Shown: in pieces, positions 32,865 to 40,970 of the stretch
How the letters are laid out: each line of letters starts with the position of its first letter
Position numbering within the stretch: the stretch's first letter is position 1
DNA from: an uncultured Collinsella sp.
GTDB taxonomy: Bacteria > Actinomycetota > Coriobacteriia > Coriobacteriales > Coriobacteriaceae
Direction of reading: 5' to 3'
Assembly: GCA_959604825.1 (NCBI GenBank)
Contig: CAUHCN010000002.1
Location: 1-64,000, forward strand
Length of the DNA stretch: 64,000 nucleotides
Translations under genes and position numbers: made by a program
The notes under the pieces: generated by a model
Database searches by the model: none
What the model was told of the DNA's origin: nothing
What the model saw: only the letters and a program-made list of their open reading frames with translations

Positions 32865-33239
32865 ATGTACGCAATCGTTAACACGGGCGGCAAGCAGTAC
32901 AAGGTCGCCACCGACGATGTCATCACCGTCGAGAAGATCGAGGGCAATGAGGGCGACAAGGTCACCCTGCCGGTCATCTTCCTCAACGATGGTAAGAAGA
33001 TCGTCACCGATCCCGACAAGCTGGCCAAGGCCAAGGTTACCGCTCAGATCGTTGAGCAGTTCAAGGGCGAGAAGCAGCTGGTCTTCAAGTTCCACAAGCG
33101 CAAGCGCTATCGTCGTCTGAAGGGTCACCGTCAGCAGCTCACCAAGCTGAAGATCGTGAAGGTCCAGGCTACGTCCCGCGCCAAGAAGGCTGTCAAGGCA
33201 GAGGCCGAGGCTGTTGCCGAGGCTCCCGTCGCCGAGTAG
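32865..33239 (+). CDS. rplU: 50S ribosomal protein L21
   Basis: 124 residues. The start MYAIVNTGGKQYKV and KRRRYRRLKGHRQ-type core (KRKRYRRLKGHRQQLT) are L21 hallmarks. The ATG at 32865 gives the family N-terminus and has GAAGGG upstream. A C-terminal Ala/Glu/Val extension of ~20 residues goes beyond the usual end. It is followed 33 nt later by rpmA, the universal pair before obgE. Confidence 0.97.
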   Translation: MYAIVNTGGKQYKVATDDVITVEKIEGNEGDKVTLPVIFLNDGKKIVTDPDKLAKAKVTAQIVEQFKGEKQLVFKFHKRKRYRRLKGHRQQLTKLKIVKVQATSRAKKAVKAEAEAVAEAPVAE

Positions 33240-33272
33240 ATTACACTCGTAACGAAAGAGTAGGTATACACA

Positions 33273-33530
33273 ATGGCACACAAAAAAGGACTCGGTTCCT
33301 CCCGTAATGGCCGTGACTCCCGCGGTCAGCGCCTTGGCACGAAGCGCTATGCCGGCCAGACGGTAACCACGGGCACGATTCTCGTCCGTCAGCACGGCAC
33401 TCACATCCACCCGGGTGAGAACGTTGGCCGTGGCAAGGACGACACGCTGTTCGCGCTGGTCGACGGTACCGTTGAGTTCCACAAGGGTATCAAGCACAGG
33501 GTCAGCGTACGCCCGCTCGCGAACGCGTAA
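33273..33530 (+). CDS. rpmA: 50S ribosomal protein L27
   Basis: 85 residues. MAHKKGLGSSRNGRDS is the exposed N-terminal arm that reaches the peptidyl-transferase centre, followed by QRLGTKRYAGQ and RQHGTHIHPGENVGRG. The N-terminus starts directly with the mature form and lacks the cleaved pre-peptide seen in Firmicutes such as Staphylococcus. The ribosome site is weak. A terminator follows. Confidence 0.98.
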   Translation: MAHKKGLGSSRNGRDSRGQRLGTKRYAGQTVTTGTILVRQHGTHIHPGENVGRGKDDTLFALVDGTVEFHKGIKHRVSVRPLANA

Positions 33531-33555
33531 TTCACCCTTCATAGAGCACATATGT

Positions 33556-33599
33556 GGGAGGCACTTGAGTTTTAGGATTCAAGGGTCTCCCTCTTTTTG
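33556..33599 (+). terminator. Intrinsic terminator after rpmA
   Basis: GGGAG (33556-33560) pairs with CTCCC (33587-33591), with an inner CTTGA/TCAAG stem, then TCTTTTTG. It precedes the obgE ribosome site by a few bases. Confidence 0.7.
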
Positions 33600-33614
33600 T
33601 AGGAGGCGATTCTG

Positions 33615-35081
33615 TTGTCACAGTTCACCGATATCAGCCGCATTAACGTGTGCGGCGGCGACGGCGGAGCCGGATGCATGTCGTTTAGGCGCGAGGCATT
33701 TGTCCCCAAGGGCGGCCCCGATGGCGGCGACGGCGGTCGTGGCGGCAATGTCGTCATCCAGGCCGATGCTCAGCTGTCTTCGTTGATCGATTACCGCTTT
33801 AAGCATCACTTCCGCGCCGAACGCGGCACGCACGGGCAGGGTGCCCGTCGTAACGGTAAGAGCGGCGAGGACCTTATTCTTAAGGTTCCCATGGGTACCG
33901 TGGTGCGCGAGCTCGACCCCGAGACGCAGACCCCGATGTTCGAGATTGCCGATCTGGTGCGTGATGGCGAGCGCGTTGTCGTGGCGCCCGGCGGTGCCGG
34001 TGGCCTGGGCAACACGCACTTTGTGACGTCGGTGCGCCGCGCGCCCGCGTTCGCTCAGCTGGGCGAACCGGCCGAGGAGCATTGGATTGAGCTTGAGATG
34101 AAGCTTATGGCCGATGCTGCGCTCGTGGGCTTTCCCTCGGTGGGTAAGTCTTCGCTCATCGCGCGCATGAGTGCCGCCCGTCCCAAGATCGCCGACTATC
34201 CGTTTACCACGCTCGTGCCGAACCTCGGCATGGTGCGTGCCGGTGAGTATTCTTACGTCGTTGCCGACGTTCCTGGTTTGATCGAGGGCGCGAGCGAGGG
34301 CAAGGGCCTGGGCCACCAGTTCCTGCGCCACATCGAGCGTACGGCGCTGATCATGCATGTCGTCGACATGACGGGCGGTTTTGAGGATCGCGACCCGGTT
34401 GAGGATTACCGCATCATCAACCGTGAGCTCGAGCAGTATGGCGCCGAGCTTTCGGAGCGTCCGCAGATCGTCGTCGCCAACAAGTGCGATGCGCCGGGCA
34501 CGGCCGACAAGATTGCCGACCTTAAGCGCGCCGCGCTCGACGATGGACATATGTTTTTTGCCGTGTCCGCCGTGACGGGCGCCGGCCTCAGCACGCTGAT
34601 GCTTGCCGTGGGCGAGCAGGTGGCTAAGCTGCGCGCCGAGCTGGCGGTCTCCGATGAGCCTGTCGATCTTCGCGACGAGGAGTGGGAGCGCCGTCGCCTG
34701 CAGCGCGAGAAGCGTTTCCGCATTGTTCAGGAAGAGCCCGGTGCCTTCCGCGTGGTCGGTCGCGCCATCGAGCGCATGGTTATTCAGACCGACTGGGAAA
34801 ACGAGGAAGCCGTCATCTACCTGCAGCACAAGTTTGCGCGCATGGGTGTTGACGACGCGCTCGAGAAGGCCGGCTGCCGTGCGGGCGACGAGGTCCGCAT
34901 TTGCCAGCGCGCCTTTGACTTTGAGGGCGCCGAGGACTTCTCGGAGTACGAGGAGCTCGAGGACGCTGGCGAGGACGTTGCCGTTGAGGCCCTTGACGTG
35001 ACCGATGCTCCGGATGAGGGCGTCGAGGTTGTCGATGCGGCGGATGCCGCGGACGATGCCGAGACCTCGGAGGGCGAGTAA
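33615..35081 (+). CDS. obgE: GTPase Obg
   Basis: 488 residues from TTG with GGAGG upstream. An N-terminal glycine-rich Obg fold (FRREAFVPKGGPDGGDGG), then the G domain with GFPSVGKSS near residue 172, DVPGLIEGASEGKGLGHQF and NKCD, then the OCT domain, and an acidic C-terminal tail (~45 residues). Obg acts in 50S assembly and stress response. It lies after rplU-rpmA, the classic arrangement. Confidence 0.97.
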   Translation: MSQFTDISRINVCGGDGGAGCMSFRREAFVPKGGPDGGDGGRGGNVVIQADAQLSSLIDYRFKHHFRAERGTHGQGARRNGKSGEDLILKVPMGTVVRELDPETQTPMFEIADLVRDGERVVVAPGGAGGLGNTHFVTSVRRAPAFAQLGEPAEEHWIELEMKLMADAALVGFPSVGKSSLIARMSAARPKIADYPFTTLVPNLGMVRAGEYSYVVADVPGLIEGASEGKGLGHQFLRHIERTALIMHVVDMTGGFEDRDPVEDYRIINRELEQYGAELSERPQIVVANKCDAPGTADKIADLKRAALDDGHMFFAVSAVTGAGLSTLMLAVGEQVAKLRAELAVSDEPVDLRDEEWERRRLQREKRFRIVQEEPGAFRVVGRAIERMVIQTDWENEEAVIYLQHKFARMGVDDALEKAGCRAGDEVRICQRAFDFEGAEDFSEYEELEDAGEDVAVEALDVTDAPDEGVEVVDAADAADDAETSEGE

Positions 35082-35084
35082 GCC

Positions 35085-35762
35085 ATGTCGCTGCGCGGTG
35101 GAATCGGTTTGCCCGAGCTGCCCATAAAAGAGGGCAAAGAGTTTCGGCTTGGCATTATGGGCGGCACCTTCGACCCGATTCATTACGGGCACTTGGTGAC
35201 TGCCGAGCAGGCGCGCGAGTCGCTCGACTTGGACGCTGTGCTCTTTATGCCGGCCGGCTCTCCTGCCTTTAAACTCGACAAACCGGTGACGCCTGCTGAG
35301 GACCGTTATGCCATGACGGTTCTCGCCACCGCCGCGAATCCGGCTTTTTTGGCGAGCCGTTTCGAGATCGACCGTCCGGGCGTGACCTATACTGCCGATA
35401 CGCTTCATGCCCTTCGCGACTTTTACCCGCCGCAGGTAAAGCTCTACTTTATTACGGGCGCCGACGCGATTATTGATATTGTGACCTGGCATGATGCCGA
35501 GCGAATTGCTGAGCTTGCTACCTTTATTGCGGCGACGCGACCGGGTTTTGATATCGATACGGCGCGTGCCCGAATCAAAGAGTCGGGGCTGCCGTTCGAT
35601 GTGCGCTATATTCAGATTCCGGCGCTGGCGATCAGCTCGACGAACATTCGTAAGCGAGTTGCCCGCGGCATGAGCGTGCGCTATCTTACGAGCGAGTCTG
35701 TGCTCGGCTACATTCGCAAGCGCAGTTTGTATGTCGATCTGGGTCAAGAAGATTTTGAGTGA
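35085..35762 (+). CDS. nadD: Nicotinate-nucleotide adenylyltransferase
   Basis: 225 residues. The nucleotidyltransferase HxGH is in GGTFDPIHYGHL near residue 25-36, and the second signature ISSTNIRKR is near 185. It makes deamido-NAD from NaMN and ATP. There is a short N-terminal extension of ~20 residues before the first strand. It begins 3 nt after obgE and its stop overlaps the next gene (TGATG), so it is in an operon with yqeK and rsfS. Confidence 0.95.
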   Translation: MSLRGGIGLPELPIKEGKEFRLGIMGGTFDPIHYGHLVTAEQARESLDLDAVLFMPAGSPAFKLDKPVTPAEDRYAMTVLATAANPAFLASRFEIDRPGVTYTADTLHALRDFYPPQVKLYFITGADAIIDIVTWHDAERIAELATFIAATRPGFDIDTARARIKESGLPFDVRYIQIPALAISSTNIRKRVARGMSVRYLTSESVLGYIRKRSLYVDLGQEDFE

Positions 35763-36382
35763 TGGGGGCTACGTTGTCGGTAGAGGATCAGTTTGAGAGC
35801 GATGAGCGCGCGCTGCTCAAGCGCATTCAAGAGCTGCTCGATGTTCGCATGAAAGATAAGCGCAAGCGCTATGTGCATTCGCTGGGTGTTGCCGAGACCG
35901 CACTTCATCTGGCCGAGGTCTACGGCGTTGACCGCTTTGATGCCGCTGCCGCCGGCTTAATTCACGACTGGGACAAGGTGCTTTCCGATGACGAGCTCGT
36001 GACCCGCGCGCTTCACTATGGCATCAAGGTTGCCGGCTCTCCTTCCGCCGCGACGCCGCTTTTGCATGGCCCTGTTGCCGCCTATGAGCTTCCGCAGCTT
36101 TTTCCCGAGCTGTCGCCGGCAGTCTTTCAGGCTGTCGACCGTCACACCGTGGGTGCCTGCGACATGACGCCGCTCGATATGGTGGTCTTTGTGGCCGATG
36201 CCATCGAGCCCAACCGTCACGGCGACTATGCCCATGCGCTGCGCAAGATGGTGGGGAAGTCCTCGCTCGATGAGTTGTTCTTCTCCTGTTTTGCGCAGGG
36301 TCTGGTCTATGTGATCCAGTCCGGGCGCTATCTTTATCCCACGGCTATTACGATTTACAACCATTACGCCCAGCTGCGCTAG
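35762..36382 (+). CDS. yqeK: HD-domain phosphohydrolase YqeK (Ap4A hydrolase type)
   Basis: 206 residues. The HD metal motif is split as YVHSLGVAETALHLAEVYG then GLIHDWDK, with further metal ligands in HGPVAAYELPQ and DRHTVG. YqeK enzymes cleave Ap4A symmetrically. I use the ATG overlapping the nadD stop; a GTG at 35759 and a TTG at 35774 with a GGGGG site are alternatives. Conserved nadD-yqeK-rsfS order. Confidence 0.93.
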   Translation: MGATLSVEDQFESDERALLKRIQELLDVRMKDKRKRYVHSLGVAETALHLAEVYGVDRFDAAAAGLIHDWDKVLSDDELVTRALHYGIKVAGSPSAATPLLHGPVAAYELPQLFPELSPAVFQAVDRHTVGACDMTPLDMVVFVADAIEPNRHGDYAHALRKMVGKSSLDELFFSCFAQGLVYVIQSGRYLYPTAITIYNHYAQLR

Positions 36383-36410
36383 CTCGGGTGTGTCTAGAAA
36401 GAGGTATTCC

Positions 36411-36866
36411 ATGGCCGACGAGACCATGACTGACGAGCAGATTCTTGAAGGTGTGGAGCACAAGAGTTTCGTTGCCACGTCCGACCGCACCGCCGCCTCG
36501 CTGTCCGCGAGCGGTGTCGCCGCCGAGGATGTCGCCCGCGCCGCCGCGCAGGCCGCCTACGACAAGAAGGGCGAGGACGTGCAGGTGCTCGACCTGACCG
36601 AGCTTTCCGACGTGTGCGACTACTTTGTGCTTGCCACCGGTACCAACAACCGCCAGGTCGATTCTATCGTCGACGAGATCGAGGAGAAGGTCGCCGCGGC
36701 TTGCGGCGAGCATCCGTTCTCCATCGAGGGCCGCGAGCAGAAGACCTGGATGCTCATGGACTACGGCTCGGTCGTCGTTCACGTCTTCACTCCCGAAGCC
36801 CGCGACTTCTACCGCCTAGAAAAGCTCTGGGGTGACGCCCCCCAGCTCCCCCTCAATCTCCTCTAG
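36411..36866 (+). CDS. rsfS: Ribosome silencing factor RsfS
   Basis: 151 residues from ATG 36411, with AGAGG 7 nt upstream. The core VLDLTELSDVCDYFVLATGTNNRQV and GREQKTWMLMDYGSVVVHVF is the RsfS/Iojap fold that binds L14 and blocks subunit joining. The ~45-residue N-terminal Ala/Asp-rich extension before the core is longer than usual. It is last in the obgE operon; a repeat and a terminator follow. Confidence 0.94.
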   Translation: MADETMTDEQILEGVEHKSFVATSDRTAASLSASGVAAEDVARAAAQAAYDKKGEDVQVLDLTELSDVCDYFVLATGTNNRQVDSIVDEIEEKVAAACGEHPFSIEGREQKTWMLMDYGSVVVHVFTPEARDFYRLEKLWGDAPQLPLNLL

Positions 36867-36898
36867 TAGCTCATTTGATACGGGGCTTTTTAGCTAGC
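36867..36898. repeat. Post-stop repeat, TAGCT family, copy 1
   Basis: Starts immediately after the rsfS stop. TAGCT...ATTTG...ACGGGGCT...TTTTAGCTA, with TAGCT/AGCTA palindromic ends. The same unit recurs at 44918-44950 and in part at 44890-44917, also right after a stop codon. Confidence 0.55.
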
Positions 36899-36910
36899 TT
36901 CGCGCATTTC

Positions 36911-36954
36911 GCCGGGCAGTTGCGGTTTTCCGCACCTGCCCGGCTTTCTTTTTG
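36911..36954 (+). terminator. Intrinsic terminator of the obgE operon
   Basis: GCCGGGCAG (36911-36919) pairs with CTGCCCGGC (36936-36944), with an inner TGCGG/CCGCA stem and TTTT loop, then TTTCTTTTTG. Confidence 0.85.
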
Positions 36955-36965
36955 CCTAAAGGCGG

Positions 36966-38180
36966 TTAATCGTTGAAGCGGGATTGGCGGCCGAAAGATA
37001 GGGCGGTGTCGCCGAACTTGTCTCGGACGGCGTCGATAGCGACCGAGAGGTCGCGACGGTCGCTTGATTGGGCTCCGCGGTCGTCGACTTCGCAGAACAG
37101 GTCGGTCTGGATGCCGCCTTGGTGGTCGAAGTCGCTCATGCCGATGCCCGCTAAGCGAACATGCATACCTTCCTGCCAGATGTTGTCGAGCAGTTCGAGT
37201 GCAACCGCCACGAAGATGTTCTCATCGTCGGTCGGATGAGGCAGCCGGCGCTGTGCCGTACGCCCGCTGCCATACGAATACTTAAGCTTGAGCGTTACCG
37301 TGCCGCCCGTCAGTCCCTGACGGCGCAGGCGGCGTCCAACCGACTCACCCAGCAGCGCAATCGCCGCTTCGATGTCCCCGCGCTCAGTCAAATCTTTTGC
37401 AAAGGTGCGTTCATTGCTGACCGACTTGACCTCGCGCTCTTCATCGAGACTCGTGACTTCGGAGATTTCAAGTCCCAGCGCACGCTGACGCATACGTTCG
37501 CCGTTGACGCCAAAAATAGAGGCCAAGGTGGATTCCGGCGCGCGTGACAGCTCGCCGAGCGTGTAGATGCGCATACGGCGCAGTCGCTCCTCGGCCGAGC
37601 GCCCGATGCCGCTCATGGCAGATACCGGCAGCGCGGCCAAAAAGCGCTGCTCGGTTCCGGGGCGCACGATGGTCAGCCCAAACGGCTTATCCCGCTCGCT
37701 TGCGATCTTTGCGACCGTCTTGTTGCAGCCCACGCCAATGGAGCACGTCACTCCCAGCGCTGCCACACGGTCGCTTATACGCCGTGCAACCAGCAGTGGG
37801 TCCTCGGGCGCAAAGCGACCCGGTGTGATATCGATAAAGGCTTCGTCGATGGATACGCGCTCAACGCGCGGCGTCTCCTCGGCAAGAATCGCCATGACCT
37901 GCGCGCTCACCTCGCGGTAGCGATCAAAGTGCCCGTGCGTCCAAATGGCTTGCGGGCACAAGCGCCGCGCCTCGGCCGAGGCCATGGCAGAGCGCACGCC
38001 AAAGCGACGTGCCTCATACGAGCACGTGGACACGACGCCACGCGAATCGGCGTCTCCGCCCACGATGAGTGGCTTTCCGCGCCATTCGGGATGATCGAGC
38101 ATCTCCACGCTCGCAAAAAATGCATCGAGGTCCATGAGGCCCACCGCCGAACCCGTCCAGGGAGGCGGTGTGACGCCCAT
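36966..38180 (-). CDS. dinB: DNA polymerase IV
   Basis: 404 residues. Y-family palm motifs: MDLDAFFASVE near residue 16 and SIDEAFID near 112; fingers ARRFGVRSAM; thumb helix-hairpin-helix region MSGIGRSAEERLRRM. Carries out error-prone synthesis past lesions. An SD (GAGG, 5 nt) favours ATG 38180. A longer reading from ATG 38219 has no SD but a TATACT -10 directly upstream, so a leaderless start is also possible. It is the only leftward gene in this stretch. No C-terminal beta-clamp motif was identified with certainty. Confidence 0.93.
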   Translation of the reverse strand: MGVTPPPWTGSAVGLMDLDAFFASVEMLDHPEWRGKPLIVGGDADSRGVVSTCSYEARRFGVRSAMASAEARRLCPQAIWTHGHFDRYREVSAQVMAILAEETPRVERVSIDEAFIDITPGRFAPEDPLLVARRISDRVAALGVTCSIGVGCNKTVAKIASERDKPFGLTIVRPGTEQRFLAALPVSAMSGIGRSAEERLRRMRIYTLGELSRAPESTLASIFGVNGERMRQRALGLEISEVTSLDEEREVKSVSNERTFAKDLTERGDIEAAIALLGESVGRRLRRQGLTGGTVTLKLKYSYGSGRTAQRRLPHPTDDENIFVAVALELLDNIWQEGMHVRLAGIGMSDFDHQGGIQTDLFCEVDDRGAQSSDRRDLSVAIDAVRDKFGDTALSFGRQSRFND

Positions 38181-38263
38181 GGCATCCTCATAACCGTATG
38201 TATGTTCGCGTCTTTCCATGTCATGAGTATACCGCGCAGCTCATGTGGGGTGCGTGTATGTGC

Positions 38264-38291
38264 TTGCAAATCCCGAATTCTTGTCTAAGAT
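38264..38291 (+). promoter_or_regulatory. rpsP: Upstream promoter of the rpsP operon
   Basis: TTGCAA (38264-38269), a 16-nt spacer, and TAAGAT (38286-38291). About 120 nt before rpsP. Confidence 0.5.
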
Positions 38292-38335
38292 ATGGATTTG
38301 CCCTCGACTACACCGAAGAAGTTGGTCTCACGGAC

Positions 38336-38364
38336 TTCACCTGCCCGCGTCGATGGCGTATTAT
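38336..38364 (+). promoter_or_regulatory. rpsP: Downstream promoter of the rpsP operon
   Basis: TTCACC (38336-38341), a 17-nt spacer, and TATTAT (38359-38364). Tandem with the promoter at 38264. The short leader carries a small GCAGC/GCTGC hairpin before the ribosome site. Confidence 0.5.
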
Positions 38365-38420
38365 GTTCAACTGTTTGTTTGTAGTTGCAGCCTAAAGCTG
38401 CTTGGTTGGAGGAGTTTCCT

Positions 38421-38762
38421 TTGGCAGTCAAGATTCGCCTTGCTCGTCACGGCGCTAAGAAGCGTCCGTACTACCGTGTCGTCGTCGCCGATTCCCGCGC
38501 CCCGCGTGACGGTCGTATCATCGAGGAGGTTGGCCGCTACAACCCGATGACCGCCCCCAAGACCATCAACCTCGACCTCGAGAAGATCGCCGACTGGCAG
38601 TCCAAGGGCGCTCAGCTCACCGACGCCGTCGCCGCTCTGGTCAAGGCCGCCAACGAGGGCGAGAAGACCGAGACCGTCGTCAAGAAGTCCAAGAAGCAGC
38701 TCGCCAAAGAGGCCGAGGCCGCTAAGGCTGCCGCTGAGGCCGCTGAGGGCGCCGAGGAGTAA
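38421..38762 (+). CDS. rpsP: 30S ribosomal protein S16
   Basis: 113 residues from TTG 38421, with GGAGGAG 6 nt upstream. VKIRLARHGAKKRPYYRVVV and GRYNPMT are S16 signatures. The C-terminus has a lysine stretch and then an Ala/Glu-rich tail of ~25 residues, longer than in E. coli. First gene of rpsP-khpA-rimM-trmD-lepB. Confidence 0.97.
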   Translation: MAVKIRLARHGAKKRPYYRVVVADSRAPRDGRIIEEVGRYNPMTAPKTINLDLEKIADWQSKGAQLTDAVAALVKAANEGEKTETVVKKSKKQLAKEAEAAKAAAEAAEGAEE

Positions 38763-38765
38763 ATC

Positions 38766-39050
38766 GTGCCTGAGGTTGACGCTGCACAGCTCGAGGGTGA
38801 GGCAATGCTCTCAGATCGCATCGCCGATCTCGTCGAATATCTCGTTGTTCAGATCGTCGACGACCCGGATTCCGTGAGCCTTGAGGTCATCGATGGTGAC
38901 GACGCCTCTACGATCGAGGTTTCTGTCGCCGAGGATGACGTCGCTAAGGTCATCGGCCGTCGTGGCCGTACCATCAAGGCCATTCGCACGCTCGCCCGTG
39001 CACTGGCCGCTCGCCTCGACACTGCTGTCGAGGTAGAGGTTCTGGGCTAG
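38766..39050 (+). CDS. khpA: KH-domain RNA-binding protein KhpA
   Basis: 94 residues from GTG, 3 nt after rpsP, with GGAG upstream. A single type II KH domain with the RNA-binding loop IGRRGRTIKAIRTL (GxxG = GRRG). KhpA-type proteins bind RNA with KhpB and affect cell size and wall synthesis in streptococci. An ATG at 38805 would give a shorter version. The position between rpsP and rimM is conserved in Gram-positives. Confidence 0.93.
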   Translation: MPEVDAAQLEGEAMLSDRIADLVEYLVVQIVDDPDSVSLEVIDGDDASTIEVSVAEDDVAKVIGRRGRTIKAIRTLARALAARLDTAVEVEVLG

Positions 39051-39054
39051 GACC

Positions 39055-39576
39055 TTGAGGTCCCAGTACAAAAACATCGCCCGTGTGGTCAAGCCGCACG
39101 GAAGGAAGGGGGAGGTCCTCGCGCAACCGCTGCGGGGGCTTCCTTCTGTATTAGAGCCGGGTATGCGCGTCGCCCTGACGCCGCCGGCGCTCAAGCGCGA
39201 CCGCTTTTGCACGGTCGTGTCCGTCACCGATACGGGCGATGGCGATCTGGTCTCGTTTGAGGGCATTGACGACTTGACGGCCGCCGAGGGCATCACGGGA
39301 TGCTATGTGTTGGCAAATCGTGACGATTTTGAGCTCGATTCACTCGACGCCGCCTATACCGACCTGATGGGTCGCGAGGTGGTCGACGAGCGCTTCGGTT
39401 CACTCGGCACGATCGTCGAGATCATGTCGACGCCCGCTAACGATGTTTGGGTTGTCGAGGGTGATCGGTACGGCGAGGTACTGATTCCCGTGATCGAGCA
39501 GGTCGTGCTCGATCTTCCCGACACAGGAACAATTTCCGTCCACGTTATGGACGGCCTGATCGATATGGACAAGTAG
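39055..39576 (+). CDS. rimM: 16S rRNA processing protein RimM
   Basis: 173 residues. The start IARVVKPHGRKGEVLAQPL is the RimM N-terminal barrel motif, and the PRC-barrel part follows with GREVVDERFGSLG and DGLIDMDK. It assists 30S head assembly and binds S19. Start TTG at 39055; the ribosome site is weak and close, but no better start exists before the conserved N-terminus. Confidence 0.94.
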   Translation: MRSQYKNIARVVKPHGRKGEVLAQPLRGLPSVLEPGMRVALTPPALKRDRFCTVVSVTDTGDGDLVSFEGIDDLTAAEGITGCYVLANRDDFELDSLDAAYTDLMGREVVDERFGSLGTIVEIMSTPANDVWVVEGDRYGEVLIPVIEQVVLDLPDTGTISVHVMDGLIDMDK

Positions 39577-39586
39577 GGAGGACAAC

Positions 39587-40345
39587 ATGCTGATTGAGAC
39601 CCTTTCGGTCTTTCCCGAGATGTTTGAGCCCGTCATGTCCACATCGATTTTGGGCCGCGCCCGCAAGGCCGGCCTTTTTGATTTTAAGGCGTATAACCTG
39701 CGCGACTGGACGCACGACCGCCATCGTACCGTCGATGACGAGCCGTACGGCGGCGGGCAGGGCATGCTCATGAAGGTCGAGCCTATTGCCGAGGCCATCG
39801 AGGCTATTAGCTCCGAGGGTCCTAAGCCCACCGTGGTGTTTTTTACCCCCTGTGGCGAGCCCTTTACACAGCATGTGGCCGAGCGCCTGCTCAAAAGCGA
39901 GCGCTTGCTGTTTGTGTGCAGCCGTTACGAGGGTGTCGACGAGCGTGCCTATGCGTATGCCGACGAGCGCCTGTCGATCGGCGATTACGTGCTCACGGGC
40001 GGCGAGCTTCCCGCTATGGTCGTTGCCGATGCTGTCGTACGCCTGATTCCCGGCGCCCTTGGTGACGAGATGAGCAACGTCGACGAGTCGTTCTCGACCG
40101 CCGAGGACGGAGGCCTGCTCGAGTATGCGCAGTACACTCGCCCTGCTGAATTCAACGGCGAGGGCGTGCCGCCGGTGCTCGTGAGCGGTGACCATGCCAA
40201 GGTTGACGCCTGGCGCCGTAAGAATGCCATCGAGCGCACCTGCCGCTGGCGTCCCGACCTGATCGAGACGGCACGGCTTACGCCCCAGGAGCGCGCATAC
40301 GCGCAGGAGATTCTGGACGCTTCGTATTCGCAGAGCGAGGAGTGA
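39587..40345 (+). CDS. trmD: tRNA (guanine-N1)-methyltransferase
   Basis: 252 residues. It methylates G37 of tRNAs with a G36, preventing frameshifts. The SPOUT trefoil-knot motifs are visible: EPYGGGQGMLM, CSRYEGVDERAY and GDYVLTGGELPAMV. GGAGG lies just before the ATG. The C-terminal helical domain binds tRNA. Follows rimM by 10 nt. Confidence 0.97.
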   Translation: MLIETLSVFPEMFEPVMSTSILGRARKAGLFDFKAYNLRDWTHDRHRTVDDEPYGGGQGMLMKVEPIAEAIEAISSEGPKPTVVFFTPCGEPFTQHVAERLLKSERLLFVCSRYEGVDERAYAYADERLSIGDYVLTGGELPAMVVADAVVRLIPGALGDEMSNVDESFSTAEDGGLLEYAQYTRPAEFNGEGVPPVLVSGDHAKVDAWRRKNAIERTCRWRPDLIETARLTPQERAYAQEILDASYSQSEE

Positions 40346-40347
40346 GA

Positions 40348-40911
40348 ATGGTTCCATCGCAGCATTCCGCGTTGAGGGGCGCTTTTGAGTGGGTCGCGGT
40401 CATCGCGATCGCGCTCGTGGCCACCTTCCTGATCCGCACCTTTGTGGTCGAGCCCTTTGTGGTACCCACCGGCTCCATGGAGGACACGATCGAGATTGGC
40501 GACCAGATCCTGGCACAAAAGGTGAGCCTCGAGCTCGGTCAGCCCGTCAAACAGGGTGATATCGTGGTGTTCCACAACCCCGATGCCACTTCCGAGCATG
40601 ATGTTCTTGTCAAGCGTGTTATTGCCACGGCCGGCCAGACGGTCGACCTGCAGGACGGCAAGGTGATCGTTGACGGCCAAGCGCTCGACGAGGACTATAC
40701 GACGGGCATGAGCTGGCCGCTTTCGGTCCAAGCGCCTGGCGCCCAGGTGAGTTATCCCTACACCGTTCCCGACGGGTGCGTGTGGGTGATGGGCGACAAC
40801 CGCGAAAACTCTGCCGACTCGCGCTACTTTGGTCCCGTCGATCGCTCTGATTTGATCGCTGTGGCGCTTGTGCGCTACTGGCCGCTCAACCGCATCGGCG
40901 CTATCGACTAA
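40348..40911 (+). CDS. lepB: Type I signal peptidase
   Basis: 187 residues. One N-terminal membrane helix at about 14-32, the catalytic serine in PTGSMEDTI (Ser43), the catalytic lysine in VLVKRVIATAGQ (Lys89), and box E GDNRENSADSRYFG. It removes signal peptides from secreted proteins on the outer face of the membrane. GAGGAG precedes the ATG, formed by the last trmD codons. Confidence 0.96.
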   Translation: MVPSQHSALRGAFEWVAVIAIALVATFLIRTFVVEPFVVPTGSMEDTIEIGDQILAQKVSLELGQPVKQGDIVVFHNPDATSEHDVLVKRVIATAGQTVDLQDGKVIVDGQALDEDYTTGMSWPLSVQAPGAQVSYPYTVPDGCVWVMGDNRENSADSRYFGPVDRSDLIAVALVRYWPLNRIGAID

Positions 40912-40970
40912 AAACCGCTATAGTACAGTACCTAACCGTGTAATCGTTTCGACGAGGGGATATTAGAGGC

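Noticed and set aside
33618..35747. A 709-codon minus-strand frame opposite obgE and nadD
   Set aside because: Antisense to two well-supported genes; composition is Arg/His/Gly-rich, as expected of a GC-bias artefact.
40912..40970. A T-box riboswitch upstream of glyQ
   Set aside because: Only 59 nt separate lepB and glyQ, with no T-box consensus or terminator/antiterminator pair.
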